Positions 27,252 through 35,333 of a stretch of 64,000 bases of DNA are shown here, one piece after another. Origin of the DNA: Paenibacillus ferrarius. GTDB lineage: Bacteria > Bacillota > Bacilli > Paenibacillales > NBRC-103111. The stretch covers positions 62,001 to 126,000 of the forward strand of contig NZ_MBTG01000066.1 in the NCBI RefSeq assembly GCF_002027705.1, in the 5' to 3' direction. The translations under genes and the position numbers were made by a program. Below the pieces are notes generated by a model. The model ran no database searches. It was not told the DNA's origin and saw nothing but the letters and a program-made list of their open reading frames with translations. Numbering within the stretch: the first letter of the stretch is position 1; the number at the start of each line of letters is the position of its first letter.

Positions 27252-28223
27252 ATGAAACACGCAAGAACATGGGTAAACATTACAGCTGTCTGTGTGATAA
27301 CCTCGTTATTTTTAGCTGGCTGTGGAGCCGGTAACGATACAAAACAAGGGGGAAGCAGTCCAACAGCCGCACAATCTACCGAAAAAGCTGTTCAAACTGC
27401 CGCGCCCGATCGGATTATGAAAGATGCCATGGGACATGAGGTTAAGGTTCCAGCTCAGCCCAAGAATATCATCGCGCCATTTCTGGAAGATTCCATGACT
27501 GCTATAGGGGTTAAGCCTGCTGCACAATGGTCCGCCGCTGGTGAGCCGCAGCTTTATTTGCAAAATGTGCTTAAAGATGTGCCAGTTCTTGATATGAACG
27601 GAGGTCTTAAACCAGAGCAAGCTCTAAGCCATAACCCTGATTTAATCATTATGCTCGCGCCTACTTATATGAAGAATGGTACCTATGAAGAGTTTTCCAA
27701 GATTGCTCCTACCTTTGTGCTTTCTACGAATGAAAATGACTGGCGCGGCAACTTGACGAAGCTTGGCGAAGTCCTTGGCAAAACGAGTGAAGCGGAGCAA
27801 GCTCTGAAGAAGTACGATCAACAGCTGAAGGAGTCGAAGGAGAAAATTCATGCGGCAATTGGCGACAAAACGGCTGTATTATTGCAATCGGCTGATGAAA
27901 AAGGATTCAAGTTGTTCGGAGCTAATTTCTACAGCGGCAACATGCTCTATCAAGGATTCGGGTTTAAGCAGCCGAAATTGTTAAAAGGTGATTATGATAC
28001 TTATTCGTTAGAAGCATTAGCCCAGCTAGATGATGTTGATTATATCTTCGTCTTGTCAGGCAAAGGTCGTGCTAAAGCACCGGTTGATAATCCGCTATGG
28101 AAACAGCTTCCTGCGGTGAAACAAGGCCATGTTTATGAAGTGGACTCAGGTCATTGGTTCAACCAGAACGCGATTGCCAATAAATTGATTATGGATGATG
28201 TTCTGCGTTCGTTGGTTAAATAA
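27252..28223 (+). CDS. Iron-siderophore ABC transporter substrate-binding lipoprotein
   Basis: Captures a ferric siderophore outside the membrane. 323 residues: lipoprotein signal with lipobox LAGC (Cys about 25), a Thr/Ser/Gln-rich linker, then a two-lobed FhuD/FecB-type domain (DRIMKDAMGHEVKVPAQPKNII, later EALAQLDDVDYIFV). ATG 27252 follows CAAGGGGAG. A Fur box covers the promoter. No permease or ATPase gene lies nearby, so it must use a transporter encoded elsewhere. The regulator gene starts 9 bases downstream. Confidence 0.9.
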   Translation: MKHARTWVNITAVCVITSLFLAGCGAGNDTKQGGSSPTAAQSTEKAVQTAAPDRIMKDAMGHEVKVPAQPKNIIAPFLEDSMTAIGVKPAAQWSAAGEPQLYLQNVLKDVPVLDMNGGLKPEQALSHNPDLIIMLAPTYMKNGTYEEFSKIAPTFVLSTNENDWRGNLTKLGEVLGKTSEAEQALKKYDQQLKESKEKIHAAIGDKTAVLLQSADEKGFKLFGANFYSGNMLYQGFGFKQPKLLKGDYDTYSLEALAQLDDVDYIFVLSGKGRAKAPVDNPLWKQLPAVKQGHVYEVDSGHWFNQNAIANKLIMDDVLRSLVK

Positions 28224-28232
28224 TAGAAGCTT

Positions 28233-29867
28233 ATGAGAATAGATGAGACCAAATCCTTTTTAGAGAATGAAGAGCTGCTTTTCAAGCTATGGTTTAAATT
28301 AATTGGGGTTGAACGGTTAACGGAGCCACAGCTGAAATCGCCGCATGAGCGGGATTTTATTGAAAGCGATTCGCTAATGTTCATTGTATCCGATACGAGT
28401 GAAGGCCGTCTTGTTGTTAACGGGCAATACTATCCTTTGCGCCCCGGTGCTGTGTTCCTATGTCGGCCGGGCCAGCTGATTGAAGCGGGTTTGCATGCTG
28501 GAAGGGAGCTTGGGCTGACAATTTTACGGTTTCAAGCGTATGAAATGAAATCAGCCTCCGAACAGACGGCTGTGGCACATGCGATACATAATTTCCCTGT
28601 GGAAGGCGAAGCCATCATGCTGCCCGCAGCTGCGGTGCTGCCTTTATGCAAAACGATTGCCGCGACTTGGAATAATGGCAGCTTAGCAGACCGTTTTAGC
28701 AGTGAAGCAGGATTCCACGAATTGATTGGACTTGTGTTAAAACATGAAGAGCAGAAGACGGCCATGGCGCTGGAATATGCTAAGGGACAGCTTGAACGTG
28801 ATTTTGCCCAAGAAATTACAATTGAACAGCTCACGGCAAACATTGGATGGAGTCGATTTCATTTCATGCGCCTTTTTAAAGAAAAATTCGGTAAAGGTGT
28901 TATTGAATATGTGACAGAGCTGAGATTGAGCGAGGCCAAAAAGCTGATGAGGGAGATGCCCGATTGTACGCTTCGCGATATTGCTTTTCGTGTAGGGTAT
29001 AAGAATGAGACGTACTTCAGCAACCTCTTTAAGAAGCATATGAGCGTAGCACCTGCGGTTTATTTGAAACAGGCACATTTGAAAATAGCTGCATACAGCT
29101 GGGTAAATATCGGTCAATTATTGGCGCTGCAAATCATCCCCTATGCTGCTCCATTGGATCATTATTGGACTGACTACTACCGGAGTAGATATGCTTTTGA
29201 TGTGTTGGTGCCGTTAAGCCATCATTATGATTTCAATCGTGAGTCTTTGAGAAAAATGCAACCGGATTATATTATTGGAATCGATTGTTGGATTGAAGCG
29301 GACGAACAAAAAAGGCTGGCGCAAATCGCGCCTGCGCTATTCTTGCCATGGGACAAAAGCTGGCGAGAGCATCACCAATTAACGGCAGAGTTTCTAGGTA
29401 AAACAAAAGACGCTGAGAAATGGCTCGATGCTTACGATCAAAAGGCAAAGGGGATCCATAAATCCATTAAGATGATCTTGAAAGATCAATCGGTTCTAGT
29501 TGTCGTGGTTCACAATGAGCGATTATTAATATGGGGACGTCGTGCTGGAACAGTTTTATATGATGATCTTGGGATTGTTCCCGCAGAGCATATAGACCAG
29601 ATTGGATGGACGAAGTCAGTTGAAGTCCGGGACCTTGCTGATTTGGATGCAGATCATATTATTATGAACATTTCCAAGGATCCTATTTCGCAATCAACAT
29701 GGCAGCTAATTTCCAAACAGGAGGCTTGGAGGGATCTTAAAGCTGTGAAGAACAAACAAGTTCATTTTACTTCTGGCCTGACTGGCTTGGAAGCTCCTTG
29801 GAATGAGTACAATGCTTTTGGTCATGATCGCTTTATGCAACAGATTAGTCAGTTATTTCATAATTAG
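28233..29867 (+). CDS. AraC-family regulator with C-terminal siderophore-binding domain (Btr-like)
   Basis: Transcription activator of 544 residues that probably senses a ferric siderophore in the cytoplasm, like Btr of B. subtilis, which activates feuABC with bacillibactin. N-terminal cupin-like region (about 35-110), tandem AraC HTH (about 175-275; ITIEQLTANIGWSRFHFMRLFKEKFG and LRDIAFRVGYKNETYFSNLFKK-type helices), and a C-terminal FecB/TroA-like domain (about 285-540). It follows the binding-protein gene by 9 bases under the same Fur-controlled promoter; its own ribosome site is weak (tagaag), suggesting low, coupled expression. Confidence 0.88.
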   Translation: MRIDETKSFLENEELLFKLWFKLIGVERLTEPQLKSPHERDFIESDSLMFIVSDTSEGRLVVNGQYYPLRPGAVFLCRPGQLIEAGLHAGRELGLTILRFQAYEMKSASEQTAVAHAIHNFPVEGEAIMLPAAAVLPLCKTIAATWNNGSLADRFSSEAGFHELIGLVLKHEEQKTAMALEYAKGQLERDFAQEITIEQLTANIGWSRFHFMRLFKEKFGKGVIEYVTELRLSEAKKLMREMPDCTLRDIAFRVGYKNETYFSNLFKKHMSVAPAVYLKQAHLKIAAYSWVNIGQLLALQIIPYAAPLDHYWTDYYRSRYAFDVLVPLSHHYDFNRESLRKMQPDYIIGIDCWIEADEQKRLAQIAPALFLPWDKSWREHHQLTAEFLGKTKDAEKWLDAYDQKAKGIHKSIKMILKDQSVLVVVVHNERLLIWGRRAGTVLYDDLGIVPAEHIDQIGWTKSVEVRDLADLDADHIIMNISKDPISQSTWQLISKQEAWRDLKAVKNKQVHFTSGLTGLEAPWNEYNAFGHDRFMQQISQLFHN

Positions 29868-29876
29868 AATTTCATA

Positions 29877-29926
29877 AAAACTGTTCTCTCCTTGCTTCCA
29901 ATGTAGGGATTTGAGCGGTTTTTTTG
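29877..29926 (+). terminator. Probable terminator of the siderophore operon
   Basis: aaaactgttctc pairs imperfectly with gagcggtttt across a 24-base loop and is followed by seven T. Confidence 0.55.
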
Positions 29927-30250
29927 CTATTCCCCCAAATTGAGGATGCTATAAGACAGGCATAAGTTGATATGGATGTTTTCCACGCAAAATATGCTTT
30001 TTAAGCCGGTCATGATAGTTGCAAAGATAGTCTCTCTCCAAGAGTGAATATAGCGGATCATGGGTCCAAGTTGGTAAATACAGCCTGATTTTTGAAATTG
30101 CAAAAAGTATTTTATGAGAGTAAGGCTGGTGTACAAGCAAAAAAAACGGAGAAGCATCTAATAGTCATAGAGGTAATGTCAATGTAATCGATTCTATATA
30201 GATTCATTGCTAGAAGGCAGAAAAACTTGTAATGGGAGGGGCTAATGTAG
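29927..30250. other. Upstream region of the collagen-like gene
   Basis: About 320 bases with no convincing gene; short minus-strand frames lack ribosome sites. The right end has GGGAGGGG (30234-30241). A CATA-type sequence near 30167 recalls the -10 of sporulation sigma-K promoters but its spacing to TA is one base too long, so I do not call a promoter. Confidence 0.4.
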
Positions 30251-32296
30251 ATGTACAATAGCAACTCGAAGTATAGCCGGGCACTTTCGGGATGCACGAG
30301 CAGTAATTGTTCCTGTTCGGATTCTGGGAGTTTGAGTTGTGATGGAATTACTCCGAAGAAAGGAATAACGGGTCCTACGGGGCCCACTGGTCCCACTGGG
30401 GCGACAGGAGTTACTGGGGGTACGGGGGAGACAGGAGCTACAGGAGTAACAGGTGCTATAGGGGTAACGGGTGAGACAGGGGCTACAGGAGCAACAGGGA
30501 TAACGGGTACAGTAGGGGTAACAGGAGAGACAGGAGCAACGGGTGTAACGGGTGCAATAGGGGTAACGGGGGAGACAGGAGCAACAGGAGCAATAGGGAT
30601 AACGGGTGCAGTAGGGGTAACAGGAGAGAAAGGAACAACAGGTGCCGTAGGAGCAACGGGGGGCACTGGTGCGACAGGTGCAACAGGAGCAATAGGAGTT
30701 ACAGGAGCAACCGGTGGCACGGGAGCGACGGGTGCCGCAGGAGTGACTGGGACAGCGGGAGTGACGGGAGCGACGGGAGCGACAGGTGCCACAGGAGCAA
30801 CGGGAGCGACAGGGACCGCAGGAGTGACGGGAGCGACAGGAACCGCAGGAGTGACGGGAGCGACGGGGACAGCAGGAGTAACGGGAGCGACGGGAACAGC
30901 GGGAGTGACGGGAGCGACGGGGACCACAGGCGTAACGGGAGCGACAGGGACCGCAGGCGTAACGGGAGCGACGGGGACAGCGGGAGTGACGGGAGCGACA
31001 GGTACCGCAGGAGTGACGGGAGCGACAGGGACCGCAGGAGTGACGGGAGCGACAGGGACCGCAGGAGTGACGGGAGCGACAGGGACAGCGGGAGTGACGG
31101 GAGCGACGGGTACCGCTGGAGCCACGGGGGCGACGGGGACAGCGGGAGTGACGGGAGCGACGGGTACCGCAGGAGCTACGGGAGCGACAGGGAGCGCAGG
31201 AGCTACGGGAGCGACAGGGACAGCAGGGGCAACGGGAGCGACAGGTGCCACAGGAGCCACGGGAGCGACGGGTACCGCAGGAGCTACGGGAGCGACAGGG
31301 ACCGCAGGAGCTACGGGAGCGACAGGGACAGCAGGAGCAACGGGAGCGACGGGGAGCGCAGGCGTAACGGGAGCGACAGGGACAGAAGGCGTAACGGGAG
31401 CGACGGGGACAGCGGGAGTGACGGGAGCGACAGGGACCGCAGGAGTGACGGGAGCGACAGGGACCGCAGGGGCAACGGGAGCGACGGGGACAGCAGGAGC
31501 AACGGGAGCGACGGGGACCGCAGGAGTGACGGGAGCGACGGGTACCGCAGGAGTGACGGGAGCGACAGGGACAGCAGGAGTGACGGGAGCGACGGGGACC
31601 GCAGGCGTAACGGGAGCGACGGGGACAGCGGGAGTGACGGGAGCGACAGGGACCGCAGGAGCAACGGGAGCGACAGGGACCGCAGGAGTGACGGGAGCGA
31701 CGGGGAGCGAAGGGGCCACGGGAGTGACAGGGACCGCAGGGGCAACGGGAGCGACAGGGACAGCGGGCGCCACGGGAGCGACAGGGGCAACAGGAGCTAC
31801 TGGTCCTAATTTTGCTATTCAGGGATTTTCGGCATACTTGTCCACATTGACCATATCGGCAAGCTCACAACTTACCAATTGGTCCGTAGCCAGTCCTTAT
31901 TTTTCGAATGCTAATTTTAATGCGGTCACAGGCAATTTCACGGTTCCGACGACAGGGCGATATTCGATTGCTGCAACGATTAATTACACGACTACTGCCG
32001 CTTTATCTGTAAGTCTTGGGGCTGGGATTAATCCCTTTTTTGTTGTTCAACAAACATCGCCCACGGCTACCAATTTGATAACCGGTTTGTTGCCTATTTT
32101 AAATGTGAACATTGCCTTGCTTTTAACCTTAAGAGCAGTGCTTGGTAATGGAGCTATAACTTTGGCAGGAGATGTTACACTTTCAGCAGGTGATGTTATT
32201 GGACTTTTTTATAATGCAAATGGGCTTACGATTTCACTTAACATAGGTAATGGAGCTTCGAATGGTGTCGTTTGGTCGATGCATGAAATAAGTTAA
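30251..32296 (+). CDS. Collagen-like spore surface protein with BclA-type C-terminal head
   Basis: 681-residue filament protein, probably on the spore surface. N-terminus of 37 residues is Ser- and Cys-rich (four Cys, GCTSSNCSCSDSG...C), without a Sec signal and without the LIGPTLPPIP leader of B. anthracis BclA. Then exactly 160 Gly-X-Y triplets (30362-31801), mostly GAT, GTA and GVT, so threonine fills most Y positions and could be glycosylated as in BclA. The last about 160 residues (from NFAIQGFSAYLS) form a hydrophobic C1q/TNF-like trimerisation head. ATG 30251 with GGGAGGGG. Ena subunit genes lie about 1 kb downstream on the other strand. Confidence 0.88.
   Translation: MYNSNSKYSRALSGCTSSNCSCSDSGSLSCDGITPKKGITGPTGPTGPTGATGVTGGTGETGATGVTGAIGVTGETGATGATGITGTVGVTGETGATGVTGAIGVTGETGATGAIGITGAVGVTGEKGTTGAVGATGGTGATGATGAIGVTGATGGTGATGAAGVTGTAGVTGATGATGATGATGATGTAGVTGATGTAGVTGATGTAGVTGATGTAGVTGATGTTGVTGATGTAGVTGATGTAGVTGATGTAGVTGATGTAGVTGATGTAGVTGATGTAGVTGATGTAGATGATGTAGVTGATGTAGATGATGSAGATGATGTAGATGATGATGATGATGTAGATGATGTAGATGATGTAGATGATGSAGVTGATGTEGVTGATGTAGVTGATGTAGVTGATGTAGATGATGTAGATGATGTAGVTGATGTAGVTGATGTAGVTGATGTAGVTGATGTAGVTGATGTAGATGATGTAGVTGATGSEGATGVTGTAGATGATGTAGATGATGATGATGPNFAIQGFSAYLSTLTISASSQLTNWSVASPYFSNANFNAVTGNFTVPTTGRYSIAATINYTTTAALSVSLGAGINPFFVVQQTSPTATNLITGLLPILNVNIALLLTLRAVLGNGAITLAGDVTLSAGDVIGLFYNANGLTISLNIGNGASNGVVWSMHEIS
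30362..31804 (+). repeat. Collagen Gly-X-Y coding repeat, 27-bp period
   Basis: 1440 bases coding for 160 triplets with no interruption. The main unit is 9 residues (GTAGVTGAT), hence a 27-bp DNA period with changes mostly in synonymous or A/V positions. Such arrays change length by recombination or slippage, so the copy number here may vary between isolates and may be hard to assemble. Confidence 0.9.
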
Positions 32297-32457
32297 ATAA
32301 AACTTCGCAAGAGCGATAGGTTTATTGAAAATAGAAATGAATTTAATAGGCTCCTACCCGCTTTTGAAATAAATCTTGATATTGAATGACCATGTATCGA
32401 GAAGATTCATTTAATGTAAGTGGGGAACTATTTTTGTGCTTTTGAAAGAAGGGGAGA

Positions 32458-33177
32458 ATGCTGAGAAGGAATTGCTGTCCTAATAAAAATGCCTTATTAG
32501 CATTAAAGGTCATCGTAGTGGTGAAGTCCTCTTATGTTCATAAAAGTAAGTGCAAGATGACATGCAAAAAAAAGAAAAATCGTCGAAAGCATCGAAGACG
32601 AAAAAGGAAATGCTTTCCTATATTCCCGTGTCCTCCGAAATGCAAGCATAAAAAGAAACCATTTCCTAAACGATGCTTAATTCCAATATGTACTTTTCCT
32701 GTAACTCCAGTACCGCCGCCTGTAACTCCGATAACACCAATAATTCCAATAGTTCCAGTTGTTCCTATCAATCCCATAATTCCAGTGGACCCTGTGAACC
32801 CTGTGGACCCAGTAGACCCACCAAGTCCTCCAAGTCCTTCTCCCTCAATTGTTGTGGAAAAGGAATGCTGTGGAAACATTTTAATTCAAGGAATACAACC
32901 TCCTTTTCTAATATGGGAAACGGATGTGGATGCAGCGATTGCGGTAGCACAGTTAAGTATTTATTGCGACTCGGCCAGTACAGATGCTTTGGAAGTAGAA
33001 ATTGAAGGTGCTGAAAAGAAACATTTGTCTGTATCACCTGGCAACACGAACAATTTTATAGGTCAAGGCATTACTTCAATCAGGATTTCATCTAAAGAAC
33101 AGGCAATGACCTATGTGGAAGGAAAATATGTGGTGTCGACTACGTTGCAATTGCAAGCTAAGGCCCATGAAAAATAG
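32458..33177 (+). CDS. Basic/proline-rich spore-surface protein with Ena-like C-terminal domain (candidate anchor)
   Basis: 239-residue protein with three parts. Residues 1-72 are Cys-rich and very basic (KKKKNRRKHRRRKRK); about 75-132 form a Pro-rich stalk of xPxxP steps (TPITPIIPIVP, VDPVNPVDP); the last about 105 residues start with a CC pair (EKECCGNILIQG) and have a strand order like the Ena core, including SPGNTNNF...ITSIRIS and a final EGKYVV where Ena subunits have GEFC. I infer a variant appendage subunit or an adaptor joining fibres to the spore coat. AGAAGGGGAGA stands just before the ATG (short spacing). No membrane segment or Sec signal. Convergent with the two Ena genes. Confidence 0.6.
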   Translation: MLRRNCCPNKNALLALKVIVVVKSSYVHKSKCKMTCKKKKNRRKHRRRKRKCFPIFPCPPKCKHKKKPFPKRCLIPICTFPVTPVPPPVTPITPIIPIVPVVPINPIIPVDPVNPVDPVDPPSPPSPSPSIVVEKECCGNILIQGIQPPFLIWETDVDAAIAVAQLSIYCDSASTDALEVEIEGAEKKHLSVSPGNTNNFIGQGITSIRISSKEQAMTYVEGKYVVSTTLQLQAKAHEK

Positions 33178-33178
33178 G

Positions 33179-33214
33179 AAAGGTGGTTCTTCCGTTGATG
33201 AAAGAACCACCTTG
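33179..33214. terminator. Hairpin between convergent spore-surface genes
   Basis: Perfect 12-bp stem aaggtggttctt / aagaaccacctt with a short loop, centred between the stop codons of the basic/proline-rich gene and the Ena gene. The T tail is weak on both strands, but the position suggests two-way termination. Confidence 0.6.
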
Positions 33215-33223
33215 AGCTGAAAG

Positions 33224-33568
33224 TTATAGATTATAACGCACTGTTAGGCAAAATTCACCCTGGGCTGCTGCTGCTGTGGAGGTTAAGGAGATTGAATTGA
33301 ATCTGGAAGCTGTGAATGAAGCGCTGCCTCCTGCTGGTATAACGATGGTTTGAATCGCAGCAACGACTCCGGTTCTAAAAAAATTAACCGTCAATGTGCC
33401 GGTTCCCGTTTCGAACTTAACATAGCCTGTGCCATTGATATTTTGAGAGATGTTGTCAGAGTATATGACTTGAGTTCCAGCGGCAGCTATTAGAAAATTA
33501 GTGCAAACCTTATCCTGCACAGTGATTTTATCCGAACAGCAACTAAGTGCTAAATCAGAATTACACAT
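33224..33568 (-). CDS. S-type endospore appendage (Ena) subunit, DUF3992
   Basis: 114-residue building block of S-type endospore appendages, the very stable pilus-like fibres on spores first described in the Bacillus cereus group. The match to Ena1A/Ena1B is clear along the length: a flexible N-terminal connector with LSCCSDKITVQDKVC, then SDNISQNINGTGYVKFETGTG, a jelly-roll core and the end GEFCLTVRYNL. The cysteines used for inter-subunit disulfides (CC in the connector, the Cys of DKVC, the Cys of EFC) are all kept. No signal peptide, as expected for assembly in the mother cell. GAGGAGGG upstream; 25 bases after the sister gene, so one operon. Confidence 0.9.
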   Translation of the reverse strand: MCNSDLALSCCSDKITVQDKVCTNFLIAAAGTQVIYSDNISQNINGTGYVKFETGTGTLTVNFFRTGVVAAIQTIVIPAGGSASFTASRFNSISLTSTAAAAQGEFCLTVRYNL

Positions 33569-33593
33569 ACGTTTATCCCTCCTCTTAAAGTTC

Positions 33594-33968
33594 TTATTGG
33601 ACAGGGTATCGAGTTGTTATGCAAAACTCACCTTGGTAGGTGCCAGCTGTTGCTCCTGGAAGCGTTAACTGAATAGCACTGAAGCGTCGGTAAGTGAAGG
33701 CCAGGCTAGTGCCTGCTGAAAGTGAAAGGGGGGTCGGATTAATCGGGTTTCCTGTGCTATCAAGGAAATTAAGTGTGATATCCGCAGGTCCTACATCATA
33801 TTGCACATATCCAGTACCTACAATGTTTTGATTGATGTTGTTTGTAAATAGGGCAACTAGGACATCAGCCGCGACAACAGTACCGCTCCAAGGTGTACAT
33901 ACCTTATCTTGCACAAAGTTTTTATCCGAACAGCAAGTGAGTGCAGCCCCTGAAGAATTACATCCCAT
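33594..33968 (-). CDS. S-type endospore appendage (Ena) subunit, second paralogue, DUF3992
   Basis: 124 residues, paralogue of the neighbouring Ena subunit and first gene of the two-gene operon. Connector ALTCCSDKNFVQDKVC, core with TNNINQNIVGTGYVQYDVG and end GEFCITTRYPVQ: all disulfide cysteines are kept. It differs by a longer loop with proline (DSTGNPINPTP), which may place it at a special site such as base or cap, or make a mixed fibre. AGGAGG with good spacing precedes the ATG. A CATTAAATA about 30 bases upstream is one change from the sigma-K -10 (CATANNNTA), but no clear -35 was found. Confidence 0.88.
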   Translation of the reverse strand: MGCNSSGAALTCCSDKNFVQDKVCTPWSGTVVAADVLVALFTNNINQNIVGTGYVQYDVGPADITLNFLDSTGNPINPTPLSLSAGTSLAFTYRRFSAIQLTLPGATAGTYQGEFCITTRYPVQ

Positions 33969-34083
33969 AGTGAAATACCTCCTATTATATTTTCTAAACT
34001 ATTTAATGCGATGAAGGAGTTACCCGCTTGGACATCTGTCTGATATCTGAATTTTTTTTAATCAGAAGTGCTGGTAACAACAT

Positions 34084-34127
34084 AAAAAAGATGTTTCCTC
34101 AAATGCGATGAGGATGACATCCTTTTA
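34084..34127 (-). terminator. Terminator after the cupin gene
   Basis: On the minus strand a stem ggatgt...tcctca / tgagga...acatc (with small internal bulge) is followed by six T. It separates the cupin transcript from the Ena operon. Confidence 0.75.
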
Positions 34128-34146
34128 TGTTGTTTCTCTAAAATGA

Positions 34147-34788
34147 CTAGACAGCCCCGCCATTTCCAATGAAAGGCATCTGCTGGACATATCTGTAGGT
34201 CGATGGATAATACGCAGCGCCAGTGGGCTGTTTTGGTTGTTGATCGGAGGGGGTTTGGCTGCAATTCACCGGTGGACCGATGATGAGTGTGCTCTGAATA
34301 GGGGCTAAGGCTTCTTTGATCTGAGCTTCATTAAGACAATAAGTATGGGCCAGTATTTCTGCTGGTGTAAGCCGAAGTATGTCGGAGCCTGCAATGAATT
34401 CAGGAATAGGCGCATCAAAAATCGCTAACAAATGGGTATTATCAACCGTAGCAATTTCGTAATGCCACCAACCTTGGGGAATGTTTGCGACGATTCCTGG
34501 CGTGATAGGGATATTAACTAATTTTTTGGTAAAAGGATTAATTAAAGAAACAACGGCCGATCCGGAAATACAGTAGACCAGCTCTGAGGCATTTTGGTGG
34601 CTATGTGGTTCGACGACGTTGGATTGGCTAAGGAAAATATCGAGCAAAGAGACATTTCCCAAGGTGTTCAGTTGATTGACAGAGAGCGTATTAATAAAGT
34701 TGCGACTATCTTTAATGATAAGCGGATTGTTGCGCAGATCATAAGAAAACTGCACGGATGGTGATGTAAAATCCATATAGGAGTTCAT
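34147..34788 (-). CDS. Cupin-domain protein, probable spore-surface or coat protein
   Basis: 213 residues with one cupin barrel (about 45-155). Metal motif 1 is PHSHQNASELVYCISG (HxH, Glu) and motif 2 is PQGWWHYEI with the last His, so a metal can bind. The C-terminal about 45 residues are Pro/Gln/Tyr-rich (QQPKQPTGAAYYPSTYRYVQQ), like tails of spore coat proteins that are cross-linked. No Sec signal. Placement beside the appendage genes suggests a coat or exosporium role; an oxalate-decarboxylase-like enzyme is an alternative. Confidence 0.7.
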   Translation of the reverse strand: MNSYMDFTSPSVQFSYDLRNNPLIIKDSRNFINTLSVNQLNTLGNVSLLDIFLSQSNVVEPHSHQNASELVYCISGSAVVSLINPFTKKLVNIPITPGIVANIPQGWWHYEIATVDNTHLLAIFDAPIPEFIAGSDILRLTPAEILAHTYCLNEAQIKEALAPIQSTLIIGPPVNCSQTPSDQQPKQPTGAAYYPSTYRYVQQMPFIGNGGAV

Positions 34789-35333
34789 TTTCTTTGGTTC
34801 CTGCCCTTCAGCTAAATTAGGTGTTGTCGAATTATACTATGTGAAAGGCTAGGCGGAGGGACCAGAAATTCGGGTGAAAATTCAGGAGCTGTCTGTAAAC
34901 CTGCAAATATGCATTTTTTTGTTCATAGAATGACCCCGAATGAGTGAATTCCTGCGTTTCTGCATGCTTTTGCGGACTATTTATAAGTGTGTGATAAAAA
35001 AGCGTGAAATGCCTGCATAATCGCAGGCATTTGCACTTTTTACTCGATTTCGTTGAAATAAACCTGTACTTTCGCAGGTTTTCATGGGAGTACGGCCGAT
35101 GATACTCGGGATCGCCTGGCTCAGATGAAAGACTTTCGCGAATGTGAGATGGAGCTTAAGCATTAGCCAGTAGTTAATGCTTTTTTGTTATGTTTGTTGA
35201 TGTGAATTTTCATATAATTGAATTGTATTTTTATGTATAATAGTTAAATCTAGGATTTAGTAGTTACTCTGTTTTAACGGTTAGTCTGTCTTGGATCAAG
35301 TGTCTGAAAATGGTGGGGAATGGTGGAGAACCT
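34789..35333. other. Intergenic region with repeat copy A and sensor-locus promoter region
   Basis: About 545 bases without a gene. It holds the four-unit palindromic repeat (34900-35080), a hairpin with T tail near 35159-35187 (gcttaagcattagc/gttaatgcttttttg), and TATAAT at 35236-35241, a possible -10 for the sensor operon. Confidence 0.5.
34900..35080. repeat. Four-unit palindromic intergenic repeat, copy A
   Basis: Four short palindromes of the form cctgca-N4-tgcagg: cctgcaaatatgca (34900), cctgcgtttctgcatgc (34951), atgcctgcataatcgcaggc (35009) and aacctgtactttcgcaggtt (35061). Starts of the cctg cores are 51, 61 and 51 bases apart. The same three distances recur in copy B on the other side of the sugar locus. 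Confidence 0.75.

Noticed and set aside
29927..30157. Minus-strand ORFs upstream of the collagen gene
   Set aside because: No ribosome site, no domain pattern, and overlapping alternative frames of equal quality.
30112..31773. Long minus-strand ORF of 553 codons rich in Val-Ala-Pro repeats
   Set aside because: It is the exact antisense of the collagen repeat; the repetitive composition removes stop codons. No ribosome site and the plus strand has a clear one.
30362..31804. Regular repeats that might be taken for a CRISPR array
   Set aside because: The units are directly adjacent 27-bp coding repeats without spacers and encode Gly-X-Y triplets in one frame.
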